Source: Periweissella cryptocerci (GTDB taxonomy: Bacteria > Bacillota > Bacilli > Lactobacillales > Lactobacillaceae). From it: a stretch of DNA of 64,000 nt. The stretch spans positions 186,001 through 250,000 of the forward strand of contig NZ_CP037940.1 of NCBI RefSeq assembly GCF_004358325.1, read 5' to 3'. The notes beneath the pieces were generated by a model that was not told the DNA's origin, did not search any database, and worked only from the letters and a program-made list of their open reading frames with translations. Numbering within the stretch: the stretch's first letter is position 1; every line of letters begins with the position of its first letter. The position numbers and the translations under genes were made by a program. This document shows positions 36,199-45,356 of this stretch, in pieces.

Positions 36199-36741
36199 TT
36201 ATTCCACATTAACATGGGCGTGCAATGCGTCTTCATTACTAGTTTGATCGCGGCGACTAAGCATTAATGTTAAGGCATCCAATGTAATGTGTACTGTTTG
36301 ATCAAATAATGTACTCAATAATTGGATTGATTTGACCCCCGCACCAGTTTTGGTCGCACCTGGTACGATAATTAGTTTATCGGCAACCGCGGCCAATGGT
36401 GATGTCTCATCACTCGTGACTGAAACAATACTCAAGCCTAGTTTCTTCGCTTTTTGGGCGGTTTCGACGACACTGCTAGTCGAACCTGAACCAGAAATTG
36501 CGACTAACACGTCACCGGCTTGAATTGATGGGGTAATCGTTTCACCCATCACATACACGTTATAACCAATGTGCATCAAACGCATCGCAAAACTTTTGGC
36601 AATGAAACCACTGCGACCAGCACCAACAACGTAGACACGCCGTTTTTTATTGAGTTCTGTCATTGCGTCCGTTAATTGACTTTCATCAACTAAACCCATC
36701 ACCGTTTCAATTTCTGTCATAATATCTGCAATTAAAGTCAT
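36199..36741 (-). CDS. hxlB: 6-phospho-3-hexuloisomerase
   Basis: The 180-residue SIS-domain protein has VYVVGAGRSGFIAKSFAMRL and LVAISGSGSTSSVVETA and the family-typical C-terminal HAHVNVE. It interconverts D-arabino-3-hexulose 6-phosphate and fructose 6-phosphate. Its ATG shares one base with the stop of the synthase gene (TAATG), so the two enzymes are coupled. It is the last gene of the LacI-controlled cluster. No formaldehyde-producing enzyme is seen nearby, so the pair may work in the pentose-phosphate direction or on a pathway intermediate. Confidence 0.9.
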   Translation of the reverse strand: MTLIADIMTEIETVMGLVDESQLTDAMTELNKKRRVYVVGAGRSGFIAKSFAMRLMHIGYNVYVMGETITPSIQAGDVLVAISGSGSTSSVVETAQKAKKLGLSIVSVTSDETSPLAAVADKLIIVPGATKTGAGVKSIQLLSTLFDQTVHITLDALTLMLSRRDQTSNEDALHAHVNVE

Positions 36742-37364
36742 TATTTTAAAGCCTCCTTAAATTCGTGTGCAGCAGCGATTGGATCAGTTGCCTTCAAAAT
36801 TTTTGAACCAACAATTACGGTTTCAGTTAAACCTTGCGCTGCTAATTTTTTGGCGTTTTCAAGGTCGATACCACCGGCAATTGCAATCCGCTTAACGTTT
36901 GGATATTTTTCATGAAAATCAGCAACGCTTGCGGCTGCATCCAATAAGTCTTCACGGTCGTGTGAATGGTGTAACCCATAAATGGCATGCTCATAATCCG
37001 TGATTTGTACTAATTTTGTATCATCAGTCTCCATCAAATCAATTAGCATTTCTTTGTTTTCACGTTCAGCGACTTCATAAACTTTGGTCAAAGTGTCCTT
37101 GGCTGAGCCTGCCATTACGGTCAAAATATCAGCGTTAACTGCGTAGCCCTTTTCAAATTCGTAAACACCTTCATCAATTGTTTTTAAATCAAACAAAACT
37201 TGAGCGTGCTTCAATTGAGCTTTCACGTCTTGTAAGGCATACAAACCATAATCCTTAACAAGCGATGTTCCAAATTCAATAATATCAACTTCGCTATCAA
37301 GAAGTAAGGCGAGCTTCAGAGCTTCAGCCAAACTAACGCGATCAATTGCGACTTGTAATTTCAT
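36741..37364 (-). CDS. hxlA: 3-hexulose-6-phosphate synthase
   Basis: The 207-residue OMP-decarboxylase-superfamily barrel begins MKLQVAIDRVSLAEAL, with VDIIEFGTSL, VLFDLKTIDEG (DxK catalytic motif) and phosphate-binding IAIAGGIDLEN and VIVGSKI. It joins formaldehyde and ribulose 5-phosphate reversibly to 3-hexulose 6-phosphate. The close relative 3-keto-gulonate-6-phosphate decarboxylase is the main alternative; direct pairing with hexuloisomerase favours the synthase. It lies 15 bp downstream of the sugar kinase. Confidence 0.82.
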   Translation of the reverse strand: MKLQVAIDRVSLAEALKLALLLDSEVDIIEFGTSLVKDYGLYALQDVKAQLKHAQVLFDLKTIDEGVYEFEKGYAVNADILTVMAGSAKDTLTKVYEVAERENKEMLIDLMETDDTKLVQITDYEHAIYGLHHSHDREDLLDAAASVADFHEKYPNVKRIAIAGGIDLENAKKLAAQGLTETVIVGSKILKATDPIAAAHEFKEALK

Positions 37365-37379
37365 TATTAGCGTTCCTTC

Positions 37380-38336
37380 CTATTTCTCATATGTGGCATA
37401 AAAATCAGCCAATTGTGCTTGTGTTGGATAACCGTCATTGTCCCCAGGTGCCTGCACTGCCAACGCCCCCACTGCATTAGCACGTCGCACTGCTTCAGGC
37501 ATAGTTAAGCCTTCTAACAACGCTGTAATAATCCCCAAAGCAAACCCATCACCAGCTCCCACGGTATCAACGACGTGTTCAACTTTGAAACCTGGCACTG
37601 TATAGCTTTGACCATCATCCGTTTTCACAAAAGCCCCCTCGGCTCCTAACTTAACGATGACAGTATGCGTCCGTTCTGAATTATTTAAGTAAAAGTCCGC
37701 AATTGCTTCCGGATCCCGACTCCCCATCAGAATTTCACCCTCGTTAATACCAGGTAAGACAATTTCACCATGCTTGGCCAAATCATTTACAGTTTCAATC
37801 ATCACTTCTTGTGATTCCCATAATGATGGTCGTAAGTTAGGATCGTACGTCGTTGGTACGTGATGTTCTTCAATTAACGTAATCAAATGCCGAAAAGTTG
37901 CCCGCGATGTTTGTGAAATTGCTGGGAAAATTCCTGACAAGTGGACCATTTTCACGTCACTAAAATTGATTCCATCTAATTTATCTGCCGTTAAATGCGC
38001 AGCTGCCGAACCTTTCCGGAAATTAAATGTTTCTGGATCCCCCTTTGTAACGCGTTGTTTTAGTTGAAATGCTGTCCAATAGTCAGCCGTTTCACTCATG
38101 TAATCCGTGCCAATATTTTCTTTTGCTAATTCACGTTTAGTAAATTCGCCCAGTGGATCTGCACCAACTGCACTGATATATTGGGCACTGTGGCCTAAAC
38201 GAGTTACCCCGACAGCCACATTTAATTCCGCACCACCTAAAATCTTTTTATAATTAAGTGCATCAGCTAAATCCATATCAGCATCAGTCGCACCAAATGT
38301 CACAACGGGTTCACCAATTGTTAAAAATTCGCTCAT
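37380..38336 (-). CDS. PfkB-family sugar kinase, 2-keto-3-deoxygluconate-kinase-like
   Basis: The 318-residue protein has the PfkB N-terminal glycine motif (KILGGAELNVAVGVTRLG) and the catalytic signature DTVGAGDGFALG near residue 258. It resembles KdgK, but ketohexose or ribose kinases are close. In this cluster it probably phosphorylates the imported sugar or sugar acid before the hexulose-phosphate enzymes. It lies between the permease (51 bp upstream) and the synthase (15 bp downstream). Confidence 0.85.
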   Translation of the reverse strand: MSEFLTIGEPVVTFGATDADMDLADALNYKKILGGAELNVAVGVTRLGHSAQYISAVGADPLGEFTKRELAKENIGTDYMSETADYWTAFQLKQRVTKGDPETFNFRKGSAAAHLTADKLDGINFSDVKMVHLSGIFPAISQTSRATFRHLITLIEEHHVPTTYDPNLRPSLWESQEVMIETVNDLAKHGEIVLPGINEGEILMGSRDPEAIADFYLNNSERTHTVIVKLGAEGAFVKTDDGQSYTVPGFKVEHVVDTVGAGDGFALGIITALLEGLTMPEAVRRANAVGALAVQAPGDNDGYPTQAQLADFYATYEK

Positions 38337-38387
38337 TGTTCGTTCCTCATCTTCATTGTATTTAATATTTTTATTTAGTAATCATGC

Positions 38388-39674
38388 TTAGCGGCCAAAG
38401 AATACCCAGCCGACAAGTTCATTAACAATTGAAACCGTCCACATCACTGGAATTGTATATTTATAAAATTCTTTAGCTTGGACCTTGGTGTACTCTAACG
38501 CCCAAACATTCCATGATTGTGTAATATCCCCGGAAACCGCCATGATGCTTGGAATATAAAGTAATGGCAGCAAGAAATATGGACTAAACATCCCAGTTGC
38601 CGCTAGGACTGCGGCGGTTGCTGCCCCCGCACCCCAGACGTGCAAAGGGCCACGGAAAAGTGCTAATGGTGCCAAAACACCGATGGTAATCGCCAATACG
38701 AGTGTATTTGATGGAATCAAAGCGGCAAAGATTCCTTGGAACCGTTGCGTGTTCATGACTGCGGCTGATGAAAACATCACCAGCGCCATCAAGAACATCA
38801 CCAAGCCGGCAATATCAGAAATTGCTTGTTGGATGGTGTTATTGATAAATTCAACTGCACCTTTATATGACTTCAATTTACCAGTCAATAACATTGCTAA
38901 GATTGTTGATAATACTAACGCTGGTACGGCATCCCAATGTAAAACCATGTTAAAGAATACGGGTAATACTGGAATGATGTACGCAACTGGATTAATTTTT
39001 GGCAAGGCCGGATCAGTGCTGACTTCTTCTGCCATTTCCGTTTTTACTTGGTTGGCATGAATTTTCTTCGAATTCAGTAACAAGAAGATAATTACCGCAA
39101 CTAATTGAATTCCCATTGCAGTCCAACCGAATTGCAAGTATTTACCACCAAATTGAACTTGTGGGAAAAATGCTTTGATTTGGTTGAATAAAACCACGTT
39201 GACATACATTGATGACCCGATAGCCATCGTAAACGCTGCCACCGCCACCGGCTTTGGCAAACCCAGTGAGAACAAAATTGGCAAGAGGATCACCCCAATT
39301 GCGATTACCGAACCAACCCCGTAGGCACTCACGAAGATAAAGGCGGTAACTAAAACTACTAAGATTGCCGCAAGTAGTGGTGATTTGCGACCGACTTTTT
39401 CCGTTTTAGCACTAATCGATTGGGCAATCCCACTATCGACTAAAACCCGTCCAAACCACGAACCAAATGCAATATAGATAATGGTCGGTCCGTAATTTAA
39501 GGCTGGCTCTGCGAACACCTTTTGAATTGCCGTTTGCAGTGGCACCAAACCAATAATTGACCATAAGATCGCCATAAAGAAGAAACCAAGCATTAGGTTC
39601 CCGCCCTTAATGACATAAACGATAAAGGCAAAGAATGTTAGTAATAATAAAATCCCGATAATCATATTTGTCAT
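38388..39674 (-). CDS. Gluconate/organic-acid-type permease (ion transporter superfamily)
   Basis: The 428-residue protein has about eleven to twelve hydrophobic helices with GntP/CitM-like patterns such as FGSWFGRVLVDSGIAQSI, ILLPILFSLGLPKPVAVAAF and a duplicated half. It probably imports the cluster's substrate as an H+ symporter. A sugar acid is plausible but not shown. It lies 9 bp downstream of the TIM-barrel gene; GGAGG is 13 nt before the first ATG, so the ATG at residue 4 is also possible. Confidence 0.8.
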   Translation of the reverse strand: MTNMIIGILLLLTFFAFIVYVIKGGNLMLGFFFMAILWSIIGLVPLQTAIQKVFAEPALNYGPTIIYIAFGSWFGRVLVDSGIAQSISAKTEKVGRKSPLLAAILVVLVTAFIFVSAYGVGSVIAIGVILLPILFSLGLPKPVAVAAFTMAIGSSMYVNVVLFNQIKAFFPQVQFGGKYLQFGWTAMGIQLVAVIIFLLLNSKKIHANQVKTEMAEEVSTDPALPKINPVAYIIPVLPVFFNMVLHWDAVPALVLSTILAMLLTGKLKSYKGAVEFINNTIQQAISDIAGLVMFLMALVMFSSAAVMNTQRFQGIFAALIPSNTLVLAITIGVLAPLALFRGPLHVWGAGAATAAVLAATGMFSPYFLLPLLYIPSIMAVSGDITQSWNVWALEYTKVQAKEFYKYTIPVMWTVSIVNELVGWVFFGR

Positions 39675-39683
39675 GACAGTACT

Positions 39684-40424
39684 TTAAACCTCCGTTAACG
39701 CTGCGATTGCTGCCACAATTGTCTCAGTATTGTCCGTTGGATATTCAATGGCTACCGGTTTGTCATTAGGCAATAGCGCTAATGCTTGGCGCCAATCAAC
39801 AACCCCATCCCCCAAAGGAACAACTACGGGTTTCTCATCAACGTATTCAACATCCTTGACGTGAATATATTGCGTGTATGGTGCTAACGCCCGGGCAGCT
39901 TGTAGTTCATCTTCACCCACGAAACGCCAATTACCAAGATCGTACACATAACCAACTTCTACACCGGCTAGCTCTGCTTGCTTTAAGAATTTTTCAACTG
40001 GTTGTAACGTTCCAGAAATTTTTGTTTGATCATTTTCAATATTAACTTGCAATCCTTGACTCGTAAATGGCGCCAATTCGCGCTTCAAATCACCCGTGAA
40101 GTTTGCAAAATCACCAATGTTGAATTTGATTGCGTAAATTCCAAGTGCCTGTGCTTCATCGAAATATTTTTGTAAGTCTGGATTTATCTGACCATCAACA
40201 AATACTTCTTCCGGCACACTGTAAAACAAACGCATCTTGTTAGCGACGGCCGTTTCATTAATTACAGGTGCCTCTGCCAGCACGTCGGTAAAATATTCCC
40301 GCCGCACTTCGACGTTGGTGATACCCAATGCCAATGCTTGATCAAGTAATGCTAATTGCTTAACCCCTGCTGCGACATCTTTAGCGAAAACTAAATTATT
40401 TAATACGATTTGTGTGTGTTTCAT
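39684..40424 (-). CDS. Sugar phosphate isomerase/epimerase (AP-endonuclease-type TIM barrel)
   Basis: The 246-residue barrel has the metal-ligand pattern of the xylose-isomerase-like family: VNIENDQT, GYVYDLGNWRF, YIHVKD and VAIEYPTDN. Members epimerise or isomerise keto-sugars and inositols. Together with the kinase, synthase and hexuloisomerase it would turn the imported compound into a 3-hexulose or similar. The start follows GGAGTACAGC. Confidence 0.82.
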   Translation of the reverse strand: MKHTQIVLNNLVFAKDVAAGVKQLALLDQALALGITNVEVRREYFTDVLAEAPVINETAVANKMRLFYSVPEEVFVDGQINPDLQKYFDEAQALGIYAIKFNIGDFANFTGDLKRELAPFTSQGLQVNIENDQTKISGTLQPVEKFLKQAELAGVEVGYVYDLGNWRFVGEDELQAARALAPYTQYIHVKDVEYVDEKPVVVPLGDGVVDWRQALALLPNDKPVAIEYPTDNTETIVAAIAALTEV

Positions 40425-40491
40425 GCTGTACTCCTTTTTAATATCTTACTAAGTTGACAAAAACTTGTAGTGATAACCCCCGCATTGCACC

Positions 40492-40743
40492 CTAATATTT
40501 GTTAAGATGCTTAACGCGTTCAATTAATTCTTCATACGACATTTCTTGAAACTTCTTTTCCGTCGCTGACGCAAAATTTTGCCGTTCAACGGCATTAAAA
40601 TCTTCAATCACATAGTATGCGGCTAAATATGCAACTAACCGTTTCTTCGCCGCATTCGTCAAATCACGATCTTCATCGTTAAACTGAACTGAATCCATAA
40701 AATGCATCGCAAATTCTTTGGCATCAATAAATGTCCGACTCAT
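40492..40743 (-). CDS. Hypothetical 83-residue protein, first gene of the hexulose-phosphate cluster
   Basis: The charged, helical protein (MSRTFIDAKEFAMHFMDS) has no membrane segment. It starts behind GGGGGAGGG, and a LacI-type operator lies about 20 bp before its ATG, so it leads the operon. A conserved small leading gene may encode a regulator or stabiliser; no family was recognised. Confidence 0.65.
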   Translation of the reverse strand: MSRTFIDAKEFAMHFMDSVQFNDEDRDLTNAAKKRLVAYLAAYYVIEDFNAVERQNFASATEKKFQEMSYEELIERVKHLNKY

Positions 40744-40761
40744 GTAAATCCCTCCCCCTTT

Positions 40762-40957
40762 TTTAGGTAAACGTTTACCTAAATGACAAAAAATATTTAT
40801 CTGTTAGCTATATGCACAAATAAGTACCCTTACCTGCATTAAACCGGCAGATTCAAAGTTTCGTTGGTAAACGTTTACCTAAAAGGCGAAAATTAAGTAC
40901 TGATTGTTACTATCAATCAGTACTCTACTAGTCTTAGCTCTTTGGTAAACGTTTTCC
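40762..40957. promoter_or_regulatory. Three LacI-family operators
   Basis: AGGTAAACGTTTACCT at 40765-40780 sits inside a 22-bp perfect palindrome (40762-40783). GGTAAACGTTTACCT at 40866-40880 and GGTAAACGTTTTCC at 40944-40957 are similar. The centre AAACGTTT is typical of LacI/GalR proteins. Spacings of about 100 and 78 bp between them allow looping. They lie between the regulator gene and the first operon gene and are probable binding sites for that regulator. Confidence 0.85.
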
Positions 40958-40999
40958 TTATTACGTATTTTATCCCGAATAATACGTCCCCGTCAACCC

Positions 41000-42007
41000 C
41001 TAAATTGAATTTCCTTGCATGATGTGTGCTTTGACGATATAACTAGCAACTTGTTCACTCTTATGTTGAATTCGATTAACTAAAATTTCGGCAGCGGCAG
41101 CACCCATTGCAAATGGCCCTTGTTGCACAGTTGTCAGTTCGGGTGCCAACACGCGCACCATTTCCGTATCGGCAAAACCAGTCAACCCAATCATTGCTGG
41201 ATAACTAACATTATGCTGGTATGCCATTGCTAATAACCGTAATAATAACTGTTCTTTCAGTGCGATGACCGCCGTTTTTATCGTAAAGTCTGCGGTCCGT
41301 TCACATAGCGCTGCATATATCTTTTTGCTATCAAAATCTTTTTCACTAACTTCTAAAATTTCCAGCTTAATCCCACGATTAGCCAGACCAGCTTCAATTC
41401 CAGTTACTCGTTGATGCCGTGTTGAAACCATCCCAACAGGTTCAGTAACAACAATTACTTTTTCATAACCCTTGTCAGCAACCACTCCTGCGAGTTCCGC
41501 ACTAATATCAAAATTATTCGATTCAACAACTGGCCAATTGGTTTGCGTCAATTCACGGTCAATTAAGACTGCCGGCATTTCGTCATCTTGCAAATCATTG
41601 TACTGTGCCCCATCCGTGCTAAGTGGTTGAATAATCAAGCCTTCAATTTGTTGGCTACGTAATTTTACAAATTGGTCGCGTTCACGATCTTCATTCGCGT
41701 TTGAATTCAACAAAATTGCATCATAACCGGATGCTTGTAAAATTGAATCGGCGCCTTTGAATAATTCTGTTGAGAAATTATCGTCAATGTTAGCAATCAT
41801 TACGCCGATTAAGCCGGTCGCCTGGCGTTTCAATTTTTGCGCGGCTTTATTGGGCACAAAGTCATTTTCGGCAATAATTTTAGCAATCTTTTTTGAAGTT
41901 TCTTGTGACATCCGGTCTAGATGTCCGTTAATATAACGTGAAATTGTCGCAATGGAAACCCCCGCCAACTCGGCAATTTCAGTAATTGTTACTTTATCTT
42001 TTTCCAT
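41000..42007 (-). CDS. LacI family transcriptional regulator of the hexulose-phosphate cluster
   Basis: Start placed at 42007 (MEKDKVTITEIAELAG) because the LacI helix-turn-helix begins there; the open frame extends further upstream. The 335-residue protein has the HTH with VSIATISRYINGHL, hinge AAQKLKRQATGLIGV and a periplasmic-binding-like sensor. It would repress the adjacent operon through the three palindromes; the inducer is unknown. Confidence 0.92.
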   Translation of the reverse strand: MEKDKVTITEIAELAGVSIATISRYINGHLDRMSQETSKKIAKIIAENDFVPNKAAQKLKRQATGLIGVMIANIDDNFSTELFKGADSILQASGYDAILLNSNANEDRERDQFVKLRSQQIEGLIIQPLSTDGAQYNDLQDDEMPAVLIDRELTQTNWPVVESNNFDISAELAGVVADKGYEKVIVVTEPVGMVSTRHQRVTGIEAGLANRGIKLEILEVSEKDFDSKKIYAALCERTADFTIKTAVIALKEQLLLRLLAMAYQHNVSYPAMIGLTGFADTEMVRVLAPELTTVQQGPFAMGAAAAEILVNRIQHKSEQVASYIVKAHIMQGNSI

Positions 42008-42175
42008 GTTTCTCGATCCGTTTACTAGATTTTTGCTAAATTTTATAAGTATTATCTGCTGGTTCAACATTAGCAGTCAAACTGCAGACAGTAGTATTTT
42101 CAGGACTTAAAAATTCATTCTTTATTAGCATACCAGACTTCTCAGATAATTAGCAATTAACGTTTGGCCTAACAA

Positions 42176-42573
42176 GGCTAAAATTTTTCTAGCGTGGAAT
42201 TTGGATATATGTCTCAGATTGATTCCCACTACGAGGCTGGAACCAGTCTGGACACCGTGATGGAAGACAAGCATTTGAAGCCACAGTGCGGTCTTCAAAT
42301 GTTTGCGAAGCTTGGTTCGCTAACGCGGTAACCATCTTCACAAATCCATAATCAGTAACGAAACCCGTTACTGATTATGCCATCACGGTGCGAGCTAAAG
42401 TCCAGCCTGTTTCCAGCCTCTTCGTTAGTTTGAGCAGGCAATCTAACTAGTTATATGCCGTAATCCTTGTCGCTGCAAGTTTAGTGGTAATCAATAATTC
42501 CACGCTTATCTAGCGGAGTGACATCATACATCTCATCACATTTTATAAATTCCACGTCAGACGCAATAGCGCC
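42176..42573. mobile_element. Dispersed inverted-end element, copy A2
   Basis: About 398 bp from GGCTAAAATTTTTCTAGCGT to GTCAGACGCAATAGCGCC, almost identical to A1 over the interior hairpins, with a 13-bp insertion near the right end. Flanks CCTAACAA and CCGAAAAA match at only 5 of 8 positions, so any duplication has decayed. Lies between the LacI gene and the second udk. The left part of the gap 42071-42175 holds nothing recognised. Confidence 0.82.
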
Positions 42574-42586
42574 CCGAAAAAACAGC

Positions 42587-42623
42587 AAAAAACGGAATCA
42601 ACCGTAAAATGGTGATTCCGTTT
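42587..42623 (-). terminator. Rho-independent terminator after the second udk
   Basis: AACGGAATCA-CC/GG-TGATTCCGTT hairpin followed by Ts on the minus strand. Confidence 0.85.
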
Positions 42624-42632
42624 CATAATTTA

Positions 42633-43280
42633 TTAATCTACTTGGCTAGCTTTAGCTTCATCCAAAATATCGCGCGCCTTCAAGGTCAACAAGTCGATAG
42701 CAACTTTGTTTTCACCACCTTCTGGCACAATCAAGTCCGCGTAACGCTTCGTTGGTTCAATAAATTGGTGATACATTGGCTTAGCAGTTGCCATATATTG
42801 GGAAATTACTGATTCGACCGTGCGCCCACGTTCAGCAACATCACGTTCCAAACGACGGATAAAGCGGACATCATCATCAGTGTCAACGTAAACCTTAATA
42901 TCCATTAAATCACGTAAGCGTGGATCCGCAAAGACCATGATACCTTCAAGAATAATGACATCAGCTGGTTCAAGATGCCGAGTTTCTTTTGACCGTGTGA
43001 ATTCTTTGTAGTCATAAACTGGCACTTCGATTGCTTCACGATTCATTAATTGCTTAATATCTTCAACGTACAAATCAGTATCAAAGGCGTCTGGGTGGTC
43101 GTAGTTAACGGCCAAACGTTCATCCATTGTCATTGCGTCTTGATTATTGTAATAGAAGTCTTGTTGCAACACTAAAATTGATTCGCCTTGTAATTGACTC
43201 AAGATAGCTTCAGTAACCGTAGTCTTCCCTGAACCTGAACCACCAGTTACCCCGATTACGATTGGTTTAGTTGTTGTCAT
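42633..43280 (-). CDS. udk: Uridine kinase, second copy
   Basis: The 215-residue protein has the same Walker [13 protein letters not shown] and the [14 protein letters not shown] segment as the copy at 30816, differing mainly by conservative substitutions and at the C-terminus (ASQVD). The two share every motif I can see. Both appear intact with their own promoter and terminator, so nucleoside salvage is encoded redundantly or they differ in regulation. Confidence 0.92.
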   Translation of the reverse strand: MTTTKPIVIGVTGGSGSGKTTVTEAILSQLQGESILVLQQDFYYNNQDAMTMDERLAVNYDHPDAFDTDLYVEDIKQLMNREAIEVPVYDYKEFTRSKETRHLEPADVIILEGIMVFADPRLRDLMDIKVYVDTDDDVRFIRRLERDVAERGRTVESVISQYMATAKPMYHQFIEPTKRYADLIVPEGGENKVAIDLLTLKARDILDEAKASQVD

Positions 43281-43463
43281 GTTGATTATCCTCTTTGTTA
43301 TCCGTGATTTAATTCCTTAATTATTATACTATTTTTTAACGTGCTTTTGGGAAAATAATCACTATGAATTTCCGGTACCTCAAGCTAACTGGTCCCAGCT
43401 AATTCACAGCATGCGTTATAATTAACGTATCAATAGTAACAGAAGCATTTGGAGGTAATCCTC

Positions 43464-43622
43464 ATGAAATTACTATCAGTTATTCTCGTCGCACTCGCAA
43501 TTCTGTTAATCACGATGTTCCACGTTACCCTCTTTTGGAACGTCATCTTTGCTGCCATCATCTTATTGTATGCCGGTCACGTTCTTTTCCACGCAAGCAC
43601 CGTAAAAGCACCAGCCCACTAA
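43464..43622 (+). CDS. Small two-helix membrane protein (52 residues)
   Basis: The frame reads MKLLSVILVALAILLI and a second hydrophobic stretch (WNVIFAAIILLYAGHVL), with a short polar tail. GGAGG lies 9 nt before the ATG and TATAAT at 43417-43422 gives a promoter. Too short for a routine search but well supported. Function unknown; similar tiny lipid-soluble proteins often act with membrane partners. No obvious terminator is seen. Confidence 0.65.
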   Translation: MKLLSVILVALAILLITMFHVTLFWNVIFAAIILLYAGHVLFHASTVKAPAH

Positions 43623-43650
43623 TTTAGGCTGACGCTTATTTTTATAGATT

Positions 43651-43894
43651 TATTTATGCTAGCGCGGGATTCTCATTTCTGGACTTTGGTTTAAGAATAC
43701 TCATGTACCAACGAATATACCTTAGGAACTAGTTTGAGCGAATCACAAAATCAGCGATAACTGATTTTATTAAATCTACACCTCACGCCTGTTTTTTTGC
43801 TAGTTTGAGAATTATTACTAACTAACGCAGTGACGGCAATTTGCCGGCACGGAGTGGCCAATTTTATTCAATCCCACATCAGCCGGAATGGAGT
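43651..43894. repeat. Dispersed element, C-type copy
   Basis: Left GCTAGCGCGGGATTCTCATT, right TTATTCAATCCCACATCAGC. Internal matches to 35832-36156 include ATCACAAAATCAGCGATAAC and TACTAACTAACGCAGTGAC. The terminal GGGATT/AATCCC pairing is retained. It lies between the small membrane gene and a reductase stop codon. Confidence 0.65.
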
Positions 43895-43909
43895 CAATTT
43901 TATTTGTAA

Positions 43910-45235
43910 TTAAATTTGGCCAAATGCGGAAGCGGTGATTGATGGGAATAACATTGGTAAGCGTTCAAATTCAGCTGGACCCCAACCAAATTCCATCGCT
44001 GGTAATACGGCATTAACAACTTCATCGGCCCGATCACTAATTTCAGTAATCCCCACTAAATGATGTGCTTTGTCGAAAACTAGGATGTTTTGGCCAAAGT
44101 TTTCATTACGCACTTGGCGATACCAATCATCACGCACGTTATTTTCTGTAATCTCATACACATCAGGATGTGCAGCGGCTTCATCAGGTGTTACCCCAGC
44201 CATCGCAATCCGTGGTGTCGTGAACGTCACCGTTGGTACATACGGATACTTGATTGGTGCAGTTGTTTCACCACTGAGTAATTTTGCCAAATAGTGTGAT
44301 TCAAAAATTGCTGTCGGGGTTAGTTTAGGCACTTGCTTATCAACGACATCCCCTGCCGCATAGATTCCTGCAACTGAAGTTTGCAGGAATTCATCAACTA
44401 CGACTCCTTTAGCATTATATTGCACACCAACTATATCTAAGCCGATATTTTCAACATTTGGTACCCGACCAGTTGCATTCAGCACATAGTACGTTTCTAA
44501 TGCAAAATCACCAGCCCCTGAAATCAGGTAGTTTGCTCCCTGGGCCTGAACTTTTTCAACATCAGTATCCATGATAAAACGAACACCTTCTGCCTTCAAA
44601 CTAGCAACTAGCTCTGTCACAAATGGTTGATAGAAGTTCGCTAAAATCGTCTCATGACGAACAATAACATCGACTTGCGCGCCCGCAGCTAAAGCGATTG
44701 TGGCAAATTCCATCCCAATGTAGCCACCACCTAAAATTGTGATGTGGGCTGGTATTTCAGCTAAGCTCATGAAATCTTGGCTATCGTGCAAGTATTCAGC
44801 ACCGACGATTGCTAATTCATGTGGCCGTGCACCAGTCGCAATGACTAATTTTTCGGCCGTATATGCTTGACCATCAACGATGACTGTATGTGCATCTTGT
44901 AACCGTGCATGCCCCCGAATAATTTTTACCTGACCTGATGCCAACACTGATTCGATAAGTGCGGGCATTTTTTTAATGATTTCATGCTTATGAATCATCG
45001 TATCATGCCAATTCATCGTTTGTGCAGCCAAGCCACGTCCCGCCATTTGCTTGAGTAAATGGGAAATTTCAGCAGGTTCTTCTAAAGTAATCTTCGCGTT
45101 ACAGCCATAATTTGGACACGTTCCGCCAACTAGATTTTCTTCAACTACACCAACTTTTTGACCGTTCAGCCCCAATGGTACTGCGCCATCAAATGCTGCG
45201 TGACCACTCCCAATAAATAATACATCAAAATCCAT
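43910..45235 (-). CDS. FAD-dependent pyridine nucleotide-disulfide oxidoreductase
   Basis: Start placed at 45235 (MDFDVLFIGSGHAAFDGA), with GGGGTGAAC before it; the frame runs upstream. The 441-residue flavoprotein has the FAD motif IGSGHAA, the redox pair GGTCPNYGCNAKI, an NAD(P) motif ITILGGGYIGMEFA and the ATGRVP/AAGDVVD FAD site. The family includes glutathione, mercuric and coenzyme-A-disulfide reductases. The motif is CxxxxC as in Lpd/GorA, but the His-Glu of the dimer interface seems replaced, so the substrate is uncertain. It is a single gene. Confidence 0.85.
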   Translation of the reverse strand: MDFDVLFIGSGHAAFDGAVPLGLNGQKVGVVEENLVGGTCPNYGCNAKITLEEPAEISHLLKQMAGRGLAAQTMNWHDTMIHKHEIIKKMPALIESVLASGQVKIIRGHARLQDAHTVIVDGQAYTAEKLVIATGARPHELAIVGAEYLHDSQDFMSLAEIPAHITILGGGYIGMEFATIALAAGAQVDVIVRHETILANFYQPFVTELVASLKAEGVRFIMDTDVEKVQAQGANYLISGAGDFALETYYVLNATGRVPNVENIGLDIVGVQYNAKGVVVDEFLQTSVAGIYAAGDVVDKQVPKLTPTAIFESHYLAKLLSGETTAPIKYPYVPTVTFTTPRIAMAGVTPDEAAAHPDVYEITENNVRDDWYRQVRNENFGQNILVFDKAHHLVGITEISDRADEVVNAVLPAMEFGWGPAEFERLPMLFPSITASAFGQI

Positions 45236-45356
45236 ACTGTTCACCCCTCTAATTCTGTTTGGGTGCGCGCCGTTCAAAGTAAGAACTGCGAACATCCGTG
45301 AAATACGTACTACCTCAAGCATACCACCATCCGCCTAAGATAAATATTTTAAACTA

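Noticed and set aside
36741..37364. 3-keto-L-gulonate-6-phosphate decarboxylase (UlaD) assignment
   Set aside because: Same superfamily, but the 1-nt overlap with phosphohexuloisomerase and absence of other ascorbate genes favour the synthase; not fully excluded.
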